From the NCBI GenBank assembly GCA_011388675.1, contig DROW01000173.1:1-32205 (forward strand): a DNA stretch of 32,205 bases, in the 5' to 3' direction. Shown one piece after another: positions 9,509 through 18,453 of the stretch. Position 1 is the stretch's first letter, and the number at the start of each line of letters is the position of its first letter. The DNA comes from Chloroflexota bacterium (GTDB lineage Bacteria; Chloroflexota; Anaerolineae; B4-G1; DUEL01). Both the position numbers and the translations under genes were made by a program. A model generated the notes under the pieces. It was not told the DNA's origin. It made no database searches and saw only the letters and a list, made by a program, of their open reading frames with translations.

Positions 9509-11170
9509 CTAGCCACCCAGCCGCCGCTGGGCCTGGGGGAGATACCGCAGCAGATCGCCCGCTGCCATCCCCGCTTCCCCTAGATCGACGCGGGCCAGTT
9601 CGCCCGCCAGGCCGTGCAGGTAAGCCCCGGCCACTGCCGCCTCGAAGGGGGGAAGCCCCTGCGCCCGCAGCGCGACGATGATCCCCGCCAGCACGTCCCC
9701 GGTGCCCCCGGTGGCCAGGCCGGGGTTGGCGAACGGTTCCAGGACGACCCGGCCGTCGGGCGCAGCGACCACCGTGTACGCCCCTTTCAACACCACCACG
9801 TGACCCCACGCTCTCGCCTGCCGACGGGCCACCTCCACCCGATCCTCCTGCACCTCCCGGGTGGAGCACCCCATCAGCCGGGCCATCTCGCCCGGGTGCG
9901 GGGTCAGCACCGTGCCCGGAGGAAGCCGTTCGTGCCAGTCGGGCCACCCGGAGAGAATGTTTAGTCCGTCGGCGTCTACCACCAACGGGGGAAGGGGGAG
10001 CGGCGGGGCGGAGGTCTTCTCGGAGGGGAGAAAGCCCACCGAGCGCCGTTCCGCCCGCCTGCCCAGCAGCCGCTCGACGAAAGCGACCGTCTCCTGCTCT
10101 CGGCCCAGGCCCGGGCCCAGAAGCAGCGCGTCGTACCGCTCGACGATCTCCGCCAGGACCTCCACGGCCGCTTCCGCTACCACGCCCAGTTCGTGGGGGA
10201 GCAGGACGTAGGTGGCCTCGGCGAGCCCGGCTGCCACGGGTGCGTGGATCGGGGTGGGAAGGGCGACCGTGACGAGGCCCGCTCCGGCGCGGACGGCGGC
10301 TGATCCCGCCAGACGGGCCGCACCGGTGTAGTTAGTGGAACCGGCGACGATCAGCGCCCGCCCAAAGGTCCCCTTGTGGGCGTCGGGGGGGCGGGGGGGC
10401 AGCCAGGCCCGGACCATCTGCGGGGTCGCTACCTCCAGGTCGACCTCCGCCGCCAGCGCAGGGTCTGTGCCGATGTCGGCGACGAGGAGTTCGCCCACCG
10501 CCGCTGCCCCCGGAAAGCGAAAGTGGCCCCGCTTGGGATAGGCAAAGGTCACCGTCAGGTCGGCGCGCAGGGCGCTCTCGTCCAGCGCGCCGGTGTCGAA
10601 GTCCATCCCGCTGGGCCCGTCGACGGCGATGATCAGGGGGCGAGATGGGGTGGGGGAGGGAGGGACGGTGCCGATCGGTTGGATCTCCGGCGCGGAGACT
10701 TGCTCCCGTCGCCGCAGCACCTCCCCGACCGTTTTCAGAATCTCGGCCACGGTGCCCCGAACCGGCGGTGTGCTGCCCGTGCCCAGCAGGCCGTCGATCA
10801 CCACGTCGGCCCCGGCGGCAAGGCGGCGGAGGACCCGATGGCCCTGATCGGCGCTGGCGACGGTCGTGAAGACCGAGCCCTCCTGAAGCCGGCGCAGGTT
10901 GACGTCCCGCTGGGGGTCGCGGGCCCGGCTGAGGTAACAGGCCACCTCCGCGCCTGCCTGGGCCAGGTAATGTGCGGCAACGAGGCCGTCCCCGCCGTTG
11001 TTCCCCGGCCCGACGAGTACCAGCACCCGCTTGCCTTCCACGTCCATTCGGCCTGTCAACGCCTCGGCTACCGCCCGGCCAGCCCGCTCCATCATCGCGG
11101 CATAGGTGTGTCCCGCGGCGTCCGAGGCGGCCTCGATGGCCCGCATCTGTTCCACTGTGACGACTTTCAT
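9509..11170 (-). CDS. nnr: Bifunctional NAD(P)H-hydrate epimerase / ADP-dependent NAD(P)H-hydrate dehydratase
   Basis: MKVVTVEQMRAIEAASDAAG...; VLVGPGNNGGDGLVAAHYL; HKGTFGRALIVAGSTNYTGAARLAG; VLTPHPGEMARLMG; NPGLATGGTGDVLAGIIVAL. Confidence 0.95.
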   Translation of the reverse strand: MKVVTVEQMRAIEAASDAAGHTYAAMMERAGRAVAEALTGRMDVEGKRVLVLVGPGNNGGDGLVAAHYLAQAGAEVACYLSRARDPQRDVNLRRLQEGSVFTTVASADQGHRVLRRLAAGADVVIDGLLGTGSTPPVRGTVAEILKTVGEVLRRREQVSAPEIQPIGTVPPSPTPSRPLIIAVDGPSGMDFDTGALDESALRADLTVTFAYPKRGHFRFPGAAAVGELLVADIGTDPALAAEVDLEVATPQMVRAWLPPRPPDAHKGTFGRALIVAGSTNYTGAARLAGSAAVRAGAGLVTVALPTPIHAPVAAGLAEATYVLLPHELGVVAEAAVEVLAEIVERYDALLLGPGLGREQETVAFVERLLGRRAERRSVGFLPSEKTSAPPLPLPPLVVDADGLNILSGWPDWHERLPPGTVLTPHPGEMARLMGCSTREVQEDRVEVARRQARAWGHVVVLKGAYTVVAAPDGRVVLEPFANPGLATGGTGDVLAGIIVALRAQGLPPFEAAVAGAYLHGLAGELARVDLGEAGMAAGDLLRYLPQAQRRLGG

Positions 11171-11324
11171 CGCTCTCTCCCTGTCGGTTGGGGATGTCGT
11201 CGTTATGCCGATTGCCCGACGCGGCACCGCATCGGAGTGCCTCGAAACCGCGGTTAGTATAACGCCCATCCCGGGAGAGGCAAGCCGACACGCCACGGGG
11301 CATCCCGGGGAAACGCTGCGAAAA

Positions 11325-11370
11325 CACAGAGGACACAGGAGAAACTCCGTGTCCTCTGCGTTTCTGTGGT
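11325..11370. repeat. CACAGAG-family inverted repeat, copy C
   Basis: cacagaggacacaggagaaactccgtgtcctctgcgtttctgtggtg; 10-bp stem cagaggacac/gtgtcctctg plus ggag/ctcc inner stem. Confidence 0.8.
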
Positions 11371-11398
11371 GCATTCGTCCCGCCGCTGGCGGGGGGTC

Positions 11399-12544
11399 TC
11401 AGGAGGGGCTGTTCTTGCCGTTCTCCTCCCCGGCGATCCGCGACCAGAGGGCAGCCAGCCGCCGTCCCAATCGGCGGAGCCAGGACCGGAACGCGGCCAG
11501 CGGGTAGTAGAGGCGCCGCAGGAGTCGCTGGTAACGGGGGAGCGGCAGGGGCTGCGGCCGGGTCCAACGGATGGCCGCCGCGCCCCAGGTCAGCCCGGCC
11601 CCGAAGCCGACGCATACCACCAGGTCGCCGGGCTGGATACGTCCCTCCTCCGCCGCCTCGCACAACGCGATGGGGATGGAGGCGGCGGAGGTGTTGCCAT
11701 ATCGGTCCAGATTGACATACACCGCATCCTCAGGGATTCCCAACGCCCGCGCCGCGGCGTCGATGATTCGCTGGTTGGCCTGGTGGGGGATCAGCAGACC
11801 CACGTCGTCGAGGGTGAGGCCAGCCCGCTCCAGCACCTTCCGGGTAGTAGCGGGCATCTTGCGCACGGCGAAGCGGAACACCTCCCGCCCCTGCATCCGG
11901 AGGTAGTGCAGCCCTTCTGCCACCGTCCGGTGGGAGGCGGGCCACCGGCTCCCACCGGCGGGCAGCATCAGAAGGTCCCCGCCGGAGCCGTCGGCCCCGA
12001 GGACGGTGGCGAGGACGCCGCCCTCGTTCTCGCCTGCCTGCAGGACCACCGCCCCGGCCCCATCGCCGAAGAGGACGCAGGTGGCCCGGTCGGACCAGTC
12101 GGTGATGCGGGAGAGGGTCTCCGCCCCGATGACGAGCGCGGTCTGGAAGGCTCCCGCTTCCAGGAGATGGGCCGCCACGGACAGCGCGTAGATGAAGCCG
12201 GAGCAGCCCGCCGAGAGGTCGAACGCGGCGGCGTGGGTGGCTCCCAGCGCGTCCTGAACCAGGCAGGCGGTGGCCGGGAAGAGATGATCGGGGGTCACGG
12301 TCGCCACGATGATCAGGTCCAGTTGGGCCGGACTGATCCGGGCGACCTCAAGGGCCTGGCGGGCTGCCTCGACGGCCATTGTGGCCGTTGTCTCCCCCTC
12401 GTCGGCCAGACGGCGCTCCCGGATGCCGGTGCGGGTGCGGATCCACTCGTCGGAGGTCTCCACCATCCGCGAGAGGTCGTCGTTGGTGAGCACGCGGCGG
12501 GGAACGTACTTCCCCCATCCGACGACGTGGGCATGCAGGGTCAC
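11399..12544 (-). CDS. fabH: 3-oxoacyl-ACP synthase III (KAS III) with C-terminal extension
   Basis: [85 protein letters not shown] start overlapping fabF stop. Confidence 0.93.
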   Translation of the reverse strand: MTLHAHVVGWGKYVPRRVLTNDDLSRMVETSDEWIRTRTGIRERRLADEGETTATMAVEAARQALEVARISPAQLDLIIVATVTPDHLFPATACLVQDALGATHAAAFDLSAGCSGFIYALSVAAHLLEAGAFQTALVIGAETLSRITDWSDRATCVLFGDGAGAVVLQAGENEGGVLATVLGADGSGGDLLMLPAGGSRWPASHRTVAEGLHYLRMQGREVFRFAVRKMPATTRKVLERAGLTLDDVGLLIPHQANQRIIDAAARALGIPEDAVYVNLDRYGNTSAASIPIALCEAAEEGRIQPGDLVVCVGFGAGLTWGAAAIRWTRPQPLPLPRYQRLLRRLYYPLAAFRSWLRRLGRRLAALWSRIAGEENGKNSPS

Positions 12545-13791
12545 GCCGTTTCCTCCCAGCGACGGAAGATCAGGCAGCCGTTGTGCCCGCCGAAGCCGAA
12601 GGAGTTGGAGAGCGCGACGCGCGGCTCCACCCGGCGCGCCTCGTTGGGCACGTAGTCCAGGTCGCACTCCGGATCGGGGTGCTCGTAGTTGATGGTGGGG
12701 TGGACCCAGCCGGTCTCCAGGCTCTTGACGCAGGCGATGGCCTCCACCGCGCCGGCGGCTCCCATCAAGTGGCCGACCATCGACTTGGTGGAACTGACCG
12801 CCAGCCGGTCGGCGTGGTCGCCGAAGACGGCCCGGATGGCACGGGTCTCGATCCGGTCGTTGAGGGGGGTGCTGGTGCCGTGGGCGTTGATGTAATCCAC
12901 CGCCTCTGGAGAGAGGCCCGCGTCGTTCAATGCCCGTCGCATCGCCAGGGCGGCCCCTTCCCCTTCCTCCTCCGGCGCGGTGATGTGGAAGGCGTCGGCG
13001 GAGGCCCCGTAGCCGACCAGTTCGCAGTAGATGCGGGCTCCGCGGGCGAGGGCGTGCTCCAGACTCTCCAGGATCACGATCCCGGCCCCTTCGCCCAGCA
13101 CGAAGCCATCCCGTTCGGCGTCGAAGGGGCGGCAGGCCCGCTCCGGCTCCTCATTGCGGGTGGAAAGGGCTCCCATATTCTTGAAGGCGGCGATGGAGAT
13201 GGGGTGGATCACCGCCTCGCTGCCGCCGGTGATCATCACCTCGGCGTCGCCCCGCCGGATCATCTCCGCGGCCTCCCCGAGGGCGTGGGAACCCGTAGCG
13301 CAGGCGGAGGAGAGGCAGATGTTGGGCCCGCGCAGGCCGTATCGGATGCCGATCGCGGCAGCCGCCGCGTTGGGCATCATCATCGGGATCATAAAGGGGC
13401 TCACCCGGCGCGGGCCGCGCTCCTTCAGGATGTCGTAGTTGTGCAAGAAGGTGAGCGCCCCGCCGATGCCCGTGCCGATCAGAACGCCTACATCCTCCCG
13501 AAGCGTTCCGTCCCCCAGTGAGAGGCCAGCATCCTCGACGGCCTGGCGGGTCGCTTCCAGGGCGAACAGGGTGAAGCGGTCGTTCCGGCGCGCCTCCCGC
13601 CGCCCGAAAAGGGCCACCGGATCGAAATCCTTCACCTCCGCGGCGATCCGCACCTCCAGGTCCGATGGATCGAACTGGGTGATCGGGCCGATCCCGCTGC
13701 GTCCCGTCAGCAGGTTCTCCCAGAACGTGGGAACGTCGTTCCCCAGGGGGGTCACCGCCCCCAGGCCGGTCACCACGACACGTCGCCTCAC
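12541..13791 (-). CDS. fabF: 3-oxoacyl-ACP synthase II (KAS II)
   Basis: (GTG)[81 protein letters not shown]. Confidence 0.96.
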   Translation of the reverse strand: MRRRVVVTGLGAVTPLGNDVPTFWENLLTGRSGIGPITQFDPSDLEVRIAAEVKDFDPVALFGRREARRNDRFTLFALEATRQAVEDAGLSLGDGTLREDVGVLIGTGIGGALTFLHNYDILKERGPRRVSPFMIPMMMPNAAAAAIGIRYGLRGPNICLSSACATGSHALGEAAEMIRRGDAEVMITGGSEAVIHPISIAAFKNMGALSTRNEEPERACRPFDAERDGFVLGEGAGIVILESLEHALARGARIYCELVGYGASADAFHITAPEEEGEGAALAMRRALNDAGLSPEAVDYINAHGTSTPLNDRIETRAIRAVFGDHADRLAVSSTKSMVGHLMGAAGAVEAIACVKSLETGWVHPTINYEHPDPECDLDYVPNEARRVEPRVALSNSFGFGGHNGCLIFRRWEETA

Positions 13792-13875
13792 GGTTCACCT
13801 CCTTGCAGTCTTTCGTCGTTCCCCTCCGGGAAAGATAACACCAACCAGGGGAAAAGGTCACGGTCTGTCGAGGGG

Positions 13876-13911
13876 AACGGGAGCCGTCCCGCTATGGGAT
13901 CGGCTCCCGTT
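13876..13911. terminator. Strong hairpin between preA-like gene and fabF
   Basis: AACGGGAGCCGTCCC gctat GGGA-T-CGGCTCCCGTT; no T-tract, so factor-independent termination uncertain. Confidence 0.5.
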
Positions 13912-14015
13912 TGAGGACCGTCGGCGGACCCTGCTCAGGTCGCCAGCGGCGACGAGGCCGCCGGGCCCAGCGCCGACGGCATCGAACGCACCGTCCCTGC
14001 TCGGTTGGCCGAGCG

Positions 14016-15101
14016 CTAGGTGATGGAGAGGGCGCGCGTTGGGCAGCGGGTCACGCAGAGGCCACACCCGTAGCACTTCTCCGGCGTGAGCACCGCCTTT
14101 TCGTCGATGACGTGGATGGCGTCGTAGACGCAACTGGCCTCGCACAGCCCGCACCCGATACAGGCGTCCACATCCAGTTCCGGCGGGACGTGGGTGGTGC
14201 GGTACTCCCGCTGCTCCCAGTTACGGATTGCCAGCCCGCGGATCTCTTCGATGGAACTGTACCCGTGGTCGTCCAGCCACTTCTCGATCCCGCGGGCGAT
14301 CTTGCCGAAGATGGAGGGCCCTTTGAGGATGGCCGCGGTGCAGACTCCCACGGCGGACGCGCCGACCATAAAGAACTCGATGGCGTCGGTCCCTTTGCTG
14401 ATCCCGCCGACGCCGATGATGGGCAGATCCACCGACCGTGCCACATCGAAGACGCAGCGGAGGGCGAGGGGCTTGAGGGCCGGGCCGGAGAGCCAGCCGT
14501 ACCCCTCCTTGCTGCCCATCAAGAGCCGCCCCGTCTCGATGTCCACCCCCAGGCACGGCCCGAAAGAGTTGACGGCGACGATCGCGTCGGCCCCCGCCTC
14601 CTTCGCCGCGCGGGCGGCGGTCTTCATATCCCGGAAGGGGCTCAGTTTGACGAAGACCGGCACGTCCACCGCCTCCTTGGCTGCGCGGATGGCCTCCATC
14701 ATCGGGGTGGGGTCGTCGCCGATGTAGTGGGTGGAAAGTTCCAGCGCGTCGGCGAAGGGGCGGACTTTGGGGGCCAGTTCGGCGATCTCCTCGGCGGTGT
14801 AGCCGATGCTGATGATGAGTGGAAGCCCCGTCTCTTTGGCGATAGGGTACTCCCGCTCGATGAACTGCTCGACAGGGAGTTCCGACCACAGTTCGGTGTT
14901 CAGAAAGCCGCCGGGGATCTGGGCCATATTGGGGGTGGGGACCACGGCGGGGCGCACCGAGACGGTCTTGGAGACGATTCCCCCGGCACCTCCCTCGGCG
15001 CACGCCTTCATCGCCTCCCCGTTCCACACCGGTGGCCCGGCGGCGGGGAGGACCGGATTGGAGAACTGCAGGCCGCAGATGTTGACCGATATGTCTGCCA
15101 T
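14016..15101 (-). CDS. Dihydroorotate dehydrogenase-like / PreA-like dihydropyrimidine dehydrogenase subunit with C-terminal 2x[4Fe-4S]
   Basis: MADISVNICGLQFSNPVLPAAGPPVWNGEAMK...; IGVGGISKGTDAIEFFMVGASAVGVCTA; CIGCGLCEASCVYDAI and CYGCGLCVTRCPTRAL. Confidence 0.88.
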   Translation of the reverse strand: MADISVNICGLQFSNPVLPAAGPPVWNGEAMKACAEGGAGGIVSKTVSVRPAVVPTPNMAQIPGGFLNTELWSELPVEQFIEREYPIAKETGLPLIISIGYTAEEIAELAPKVRPFADALELSTHYIGDDPTPMMEAIRAAKEAVDVPVFVKLSPFRDMKTAARAAKEAGADAIVAVNSFGPCLGVDIETGRLLMGSKEGYGWLSGPALKPLALRCVFDVARSVDLPIIGVGGISKGTDAIEFFMVGASAVGVCTAAILKGPSIFGKIARGIEKWLDDHGYSSIEEIRGLAIRNWEQREYRTTHVPPELDVDACIGCGLCEASCVYDAIHVIDEKAVLTPEKCYGCGLCVTRCPTRALSIT

Positions 15102-15182
15102 CGTCCTTCCTTTCGCTCTCGGAATCTCGGGCGTGCCACATCGTTGGGCAGGGGAGAGGACCGAGTGGCACTTGCGGAGGGG

Positions 15183-15242
15183 ATTATACCGCTAGAGGTC
15201 AACCATCGCAAACTTGACGAAACACGGCCCCTGCTTTATAAT
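15183..15242. promoter_or_regulatory. Divergent promoters for preA-like gene (minus) and ffh (plus)
   Basis: Plus: TTGACG (15214-15219) - 17 - TATAAT (15237-15242). Minus: TTGCGA - 17 - TATAAT (15183-15188). Confidence 0.7.
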
Positions 15243-15274
15243 CGACCTAACAAAATGGATTCCAGCGGGGGCCG

Positions 15275-16603
15275 ATGTTTGAGAACCTGACCAATCGCCT
15301 GCAGGACGTGTTCCGTCGGCTGCGGAAGCGGGGTGTCCTCCGCGAGGCGGATGTGGACGAGGTCCTGCGGGAGATCCGGCTGGCCCTGCTGGAAGCCGAC
15401 GTACATTACAAAGTGGTCAAGGATTTCATCGCCCGCGTCCGCGAGAGGGCGGTCGGGGCGGAGGTGAGCCGGGCGCTCAGCCCCGCCCAGCAGGTGATCA
15501 AGATCGTCTACGAGGAACTGGTCGCCACGCTGGGCGATCCGGGGCATCTGGAACTGAAGGGGCCGCCTCCCTACGTTCTGATGGTCGTCGGCTTGCAGGG
15601 GTCGGGGAAGACGACCACGGTAGCCAAACTGGCGCGGCACCTCAAGGAGAGCGGCCGCCTCCCCCTGATGGTCGCCGCCGACACTTACCGCCCGGCCGCG
15701 GTGACCCAACTGGAGGTGTTGGGGCGGCAGTTGGAACTCCCCGTCTACAGCGAGGGGGTCGAGGCCCCGCCGCCGGAGATCTGCGAGCGGGGAGTTCGAG
15801 AGGCCCGTCGCCGCGGATATGATGTGGTGGTGCTGGACACCGCCGGTCGGCTCCAGGTGGACGAGGAGATGATGGCCGAACTGGAAGCCATCGTCCAGCG
15901 GGTCCGCCCCGTGGAGGTCCTCCTCGTCGCCGACGCGATGACCGGGCAGGAGGCGGTCCACGTCGCCGAAGGGTTCCACCAGCGGCTAGGCCTCACCGGC
16001 CTGATCCTGACCAAGGTCGACGGGGACGCCCGCGGCGGGGCCGCCATCAGTATGCGGGCGGTGACCGGCGTGCCCATCAAGTTCCTGGGCACCGGGGAGA
16101 AGGCGGACGCGCTGGAGGTCTTCCACCCCGACCGGATGGCCTCCCGCATCCTGGGGATGGGAGACGTGCTCTCCCTCATCGAGCGGGCGGAAGCCGCCCT
16201 CGATGCGGAACAGGTCCGTCGAATGGAGGAGAAACTTCGGCGGGCCGAGTTCGACCTGGAGGACTTCCTGGAGCAACTGCGGCAGGTCCGCCGGATGGGC
16301 TCCCTGGGAGAGATCATGGAGATGGTGCCCGGGATGGGGCGGATGGTCGCCGCGGCCTCGCCGGAGGAACTGGAGCGGCGGCTGCGGCGCACGGAGGCGA
16401 TCATCCTTTCGATGACGCCGGAGGAGCGGCGGAACCCCCGCATCCTGAACGGCAGCCGGAAGCGGCGGATCGCCCGGGGAAGCGGGACGACGGTGCAGGA
16501 GGTCAACGCGCTGCTGCGGGATTTCCACCAGGTACGGCGGGTGATGAAGCGGCTGAGCCGGCAGGCGGGGCGGGGGCGCGGGCTCCTGGGCCTGTTCGGA
16601 TAA
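15275..16603 (+). CDS. ffh: Signal recognition particle protein Ffh
   Basis: MFENLTNRLQDVFRRLRKRGVLREADVDEVLREIRLALLEADV; GLQGSGKTTTVAKLARHL; DTAGRLQVDEEMM; M-domain. Confidence 0.97.
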   Translation: MFENLTNRLQDVFRRLRKRGVLREADVDEVLREIRLALLEADVHYKVVKDFIARVRERAVGAEVSRALSPAQQVIKIVYEELVATLGDPGHLELKGPPPYVLMVVGLQGSGKTTTVAKLARHLKESGRLPLMVAADTYRPAAVTQLEVLGRQLELPVYSEGVEAPPPEICERGVREARRRGYDVVVLDTAGRLQVDEEMMAELEAIVQRVRPVEVLLVADAMTGQEAVHVAEGFHQRLGLTGLILTKVDGDARGGAAISMRAVTGVPIKFLGTGEKADALEVFHPDRMASRILGMGDVLSLIERAEAALDAEQVRRMEEKLRRAEFDLEDFLEQLRQVRRMGSLGEIMEMVPGMGRMVAAASPEELERRLRRTEAIILSMTPEERRNPRILNGSRKRRIARGSGTTVQEVNALLRDFHQVRRVMKRLSRQAGRGRGLLGLFG

Positions 16604-16633
16604 GGTTACAACCTCAACGATGTCAGGAGGCAT

Positions 16634-17068
16634 ATGGTCAAGATCAGGCTACGTCGAGTCGGGAAGAAAAAGCAGCCCAGTTATCGGATCGTGGTGGCTG
16701 ATTCCCGCGCGCCGCGGGATGGTAAGTTCATCGAGATCATCGGCTTTTACAATCCGCGCACCGAGCCGGAGACGGTGCAGATCAAGGAAGAACGGGCTCT
16801 CTACTGGCTGAGCGTGGGGGCCCAGCCGACAGAAGCGGTCGAACGGTTGCTGAAGAAACTGGGGACGCTGGATCGCTTTGCGCGGCTGAAGGCGGGAGAG
16901 CCGCTGGAGGCGCTGTTGGCGGAAGCGGAGGCGGCCGCTGCGGCCCAGCCCTCCGAGCAGCCTGCGCAGGCGGATGAAGAGGCGGAGATGCCAAGAGAAG
17001 AAGCGTCGGTCGAAGAAGAACCATCGGCCGACGCCTCGGACCAGGGGGAGGAGGAGGCTGAGGTGTAG
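16634..17068 (+). CDS. rpsP: 30S ribosomal protein S16 with acidic C-terminal tail
   Basis: [45 protein letters not shown]. Confidence 0.96.
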   Translation: MVKIRLRRVGKKKQPSYRIVVADSRAPRDGKFIEIIGFYNPRTEPETVQIKEERALYWLSVGAQPTEAVERLLKKLGTLDRFARLKAGEPLEALLAEAEAAAAAQPSEQPAQADEEAEMPREEASVEEEPSADASDQGEEEAEV

Positions 17069-17160
17069 TCCCGCCTTTCCCGGCGGCAGGACCCCGCTCC
17101 CACACCACCGACCCTGTCCGAAACAGGTTCACCCACCACCAAGTTAGGGAGGAGCGAACG

Positions 17161-17397
17161 ATGTCTGCAATGAAAGACCTGGTCGAATACATCGCCAAAG
17201 CGCTTGCGGATGATCCGTCGCAGGTGCACGTCTCCGAGATCGAGGGGGAGACCTCGCTGATCTTGGAACTGCGGGTCGGCCCGGAGGATATGGGGCGCAT
17301 CATCGGCAAGGGTGGACGGACCGCCAACGCGATGCGCACGCTGGTCCGGGTGCTGGCCGCCAAGCAGGGAAAGCGGGTTACCCTCGAGATCGTCTAG
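17161..17397 (+). CDS. khpA: KH domain RNA-binding protein (KhpA/YlqC family)
   Basis: [70 protein letters not shown]. Confidence 0.95.
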   Translation: MSAMKDLVEYIAKALADDPSQVHVSEIEGETSLILELRVGPEDMGRIIGKGGRTANAMRTLVRVLAAKQGKRVTLEIV

Positions 17398-17403
17398 CGC
17401 TGG

Positions 17404-17979
17404 ATGGGGGGTACCCGCCGGCCTGGCAACAACGCACAAAAGAAAAGGGGCTCAGCGCCACCGCCTTGGTCGCCTGAGCCTCGTTTTGTAGTCGTGGGCC
17501 GAGTTCTCCGTCCCCACGGCGTGCGGGGGGAATTGCGCGTCGAGATCCTGACCGACTATCCCGAGCGGTTGCCCTCCCATCGCACCCTCTACATCGGCCC
17601 TGAGCCCACCCCGTACCAGGTGGAAGGGGTCCGCTTCCACCGCGGGGCGGCGCTGATCAAACTGGTCGGTTGCGACGACCGAAACGCCGCCGAGGAACTG
17701 CGCGGTCAGTGGGTCCAAATCCCCATCGAGGCCGCCGTCCCCCTGGAGGAGGGGGAGTACTACCACTTCCAGGTCGTCGGCGTCGAGGTGTTCACCGTCG
17801 AGGGTGAACCCCTGGGCCGCGTCGCAGAGGTCATCGAGACTGGCGCCAACGACGTCTACGTGGTCCACGGCCCTCGTGGCGAGGTCCTCATCCCCGCCAT
17901 CGAGGATGTGGTGCGGGAATTGGACCTGGAGGCCCGACGGATGATCGTCGAGGTTCTGCCAGGGCTCTTGGAGGAGTGA
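17404..17979 (+). CDS. rimM: Ribosome maturation factor RimM (start uncertain; GTG at 17494 possible)
   Basis: VVVGRVLRPHGVRGELRVEILTDYPERL...; GANDVYVVHGPRGEVLIPAIEDVVRELDLEARRMIVEVLPGLL. Confidence 0.93.
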   Translation: MGGTRRPGNNAQKKRGSAPPPWSPEPRFVVVGRVLRPHGVRGELRVEILTDYPERLPSHRTLYIGPEPTPYQVEGVRFHRGAALIKLVGCDDRNAAEELRGQWVQIPIEAAVPLEEGEYYHFQVVGVEVFTVEGEPLGRVAEVIETGANDVYVVHGPRGEVLIPAIEDVVRELDLEARRMIVEVLPGLLEE

Positions 17980-18010
17980 TAACGCAGGGAAAGATCGGGG
18001 GGCGGGTCAG

Positions 18011-18223
18011 ATGAGCACGCGAACTTTCAGCGCGATTATCTATAAAGAAGGCAATGTCTACGTTGCCGAATGCCCGGAGGTCGGGACGGTTAGCCAAGGG
18101 GCAACCCTTGAGGAGGCCCTCGCTAATCTGCGAGAAGCGACAGAACTCTATCTTGAGGAGTTTCCTCTGCCGAAGGTCTCCCGGCCCCTAATGACGACCT
18201 TCGAGGCAAAGGTGTATGCCTAG
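18011..18223 (+). CDS. hicB: HicB-like antitoxin
   Basis: FSAIIYKEGNVYVAECPEVGTVSQGATLEEALANLREATELYLEE. Confidence 0.88.
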   Translation: MSTRTFSAIIYKEGNVYVAECPEVGTVSQGATLEEALANLREATELYLEEFPLPKVSRPLMTTFEAKVYA

Positions 18224-18443
18224 ATTGCCGAGGGTCTCCGGGGAAGAAGCCATTCACGCGCTAGAACGATTGGGCTTCAGACGGGTTCGCCAGCGCGGGA
18301 GCCACGTCGTGCTGAAAAAGAAGACGCCAGAGGGCGTGGTCGGGTGTGTGGTTCCTCTTCACCGCGAGTTAGCCATCGGGACGTTGCGAGGCATCCTGCG
18401 ACAAGCCGGTGTCTCAGCTGACGAGTTCATTGCTCATCTTTAG
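18216..18443 (+). CDS. hicA: HicA-family toxin
   Basis: VSGEEAIHALERLGFRRVRQRGSHVVLKK...VPLHRELAIGTLRGILRQAGVSADEF; overlaps hicB stop. Confidence 0.9.
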   Translation: MPRLPRVSGEEAIHALERLGFRRVRQRGSHVVLKKKTPEGVVGCVVPLHRELAIGTLRGILRQAGVSADEFIAHL

Positions 18444-18453
18444 GAAACCTTCC

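Noticed and set aside
10376-11257. 293-aa plus-strand ORF opposite nnr
   Set aside because: Antisense shadow of a well-supported gene.
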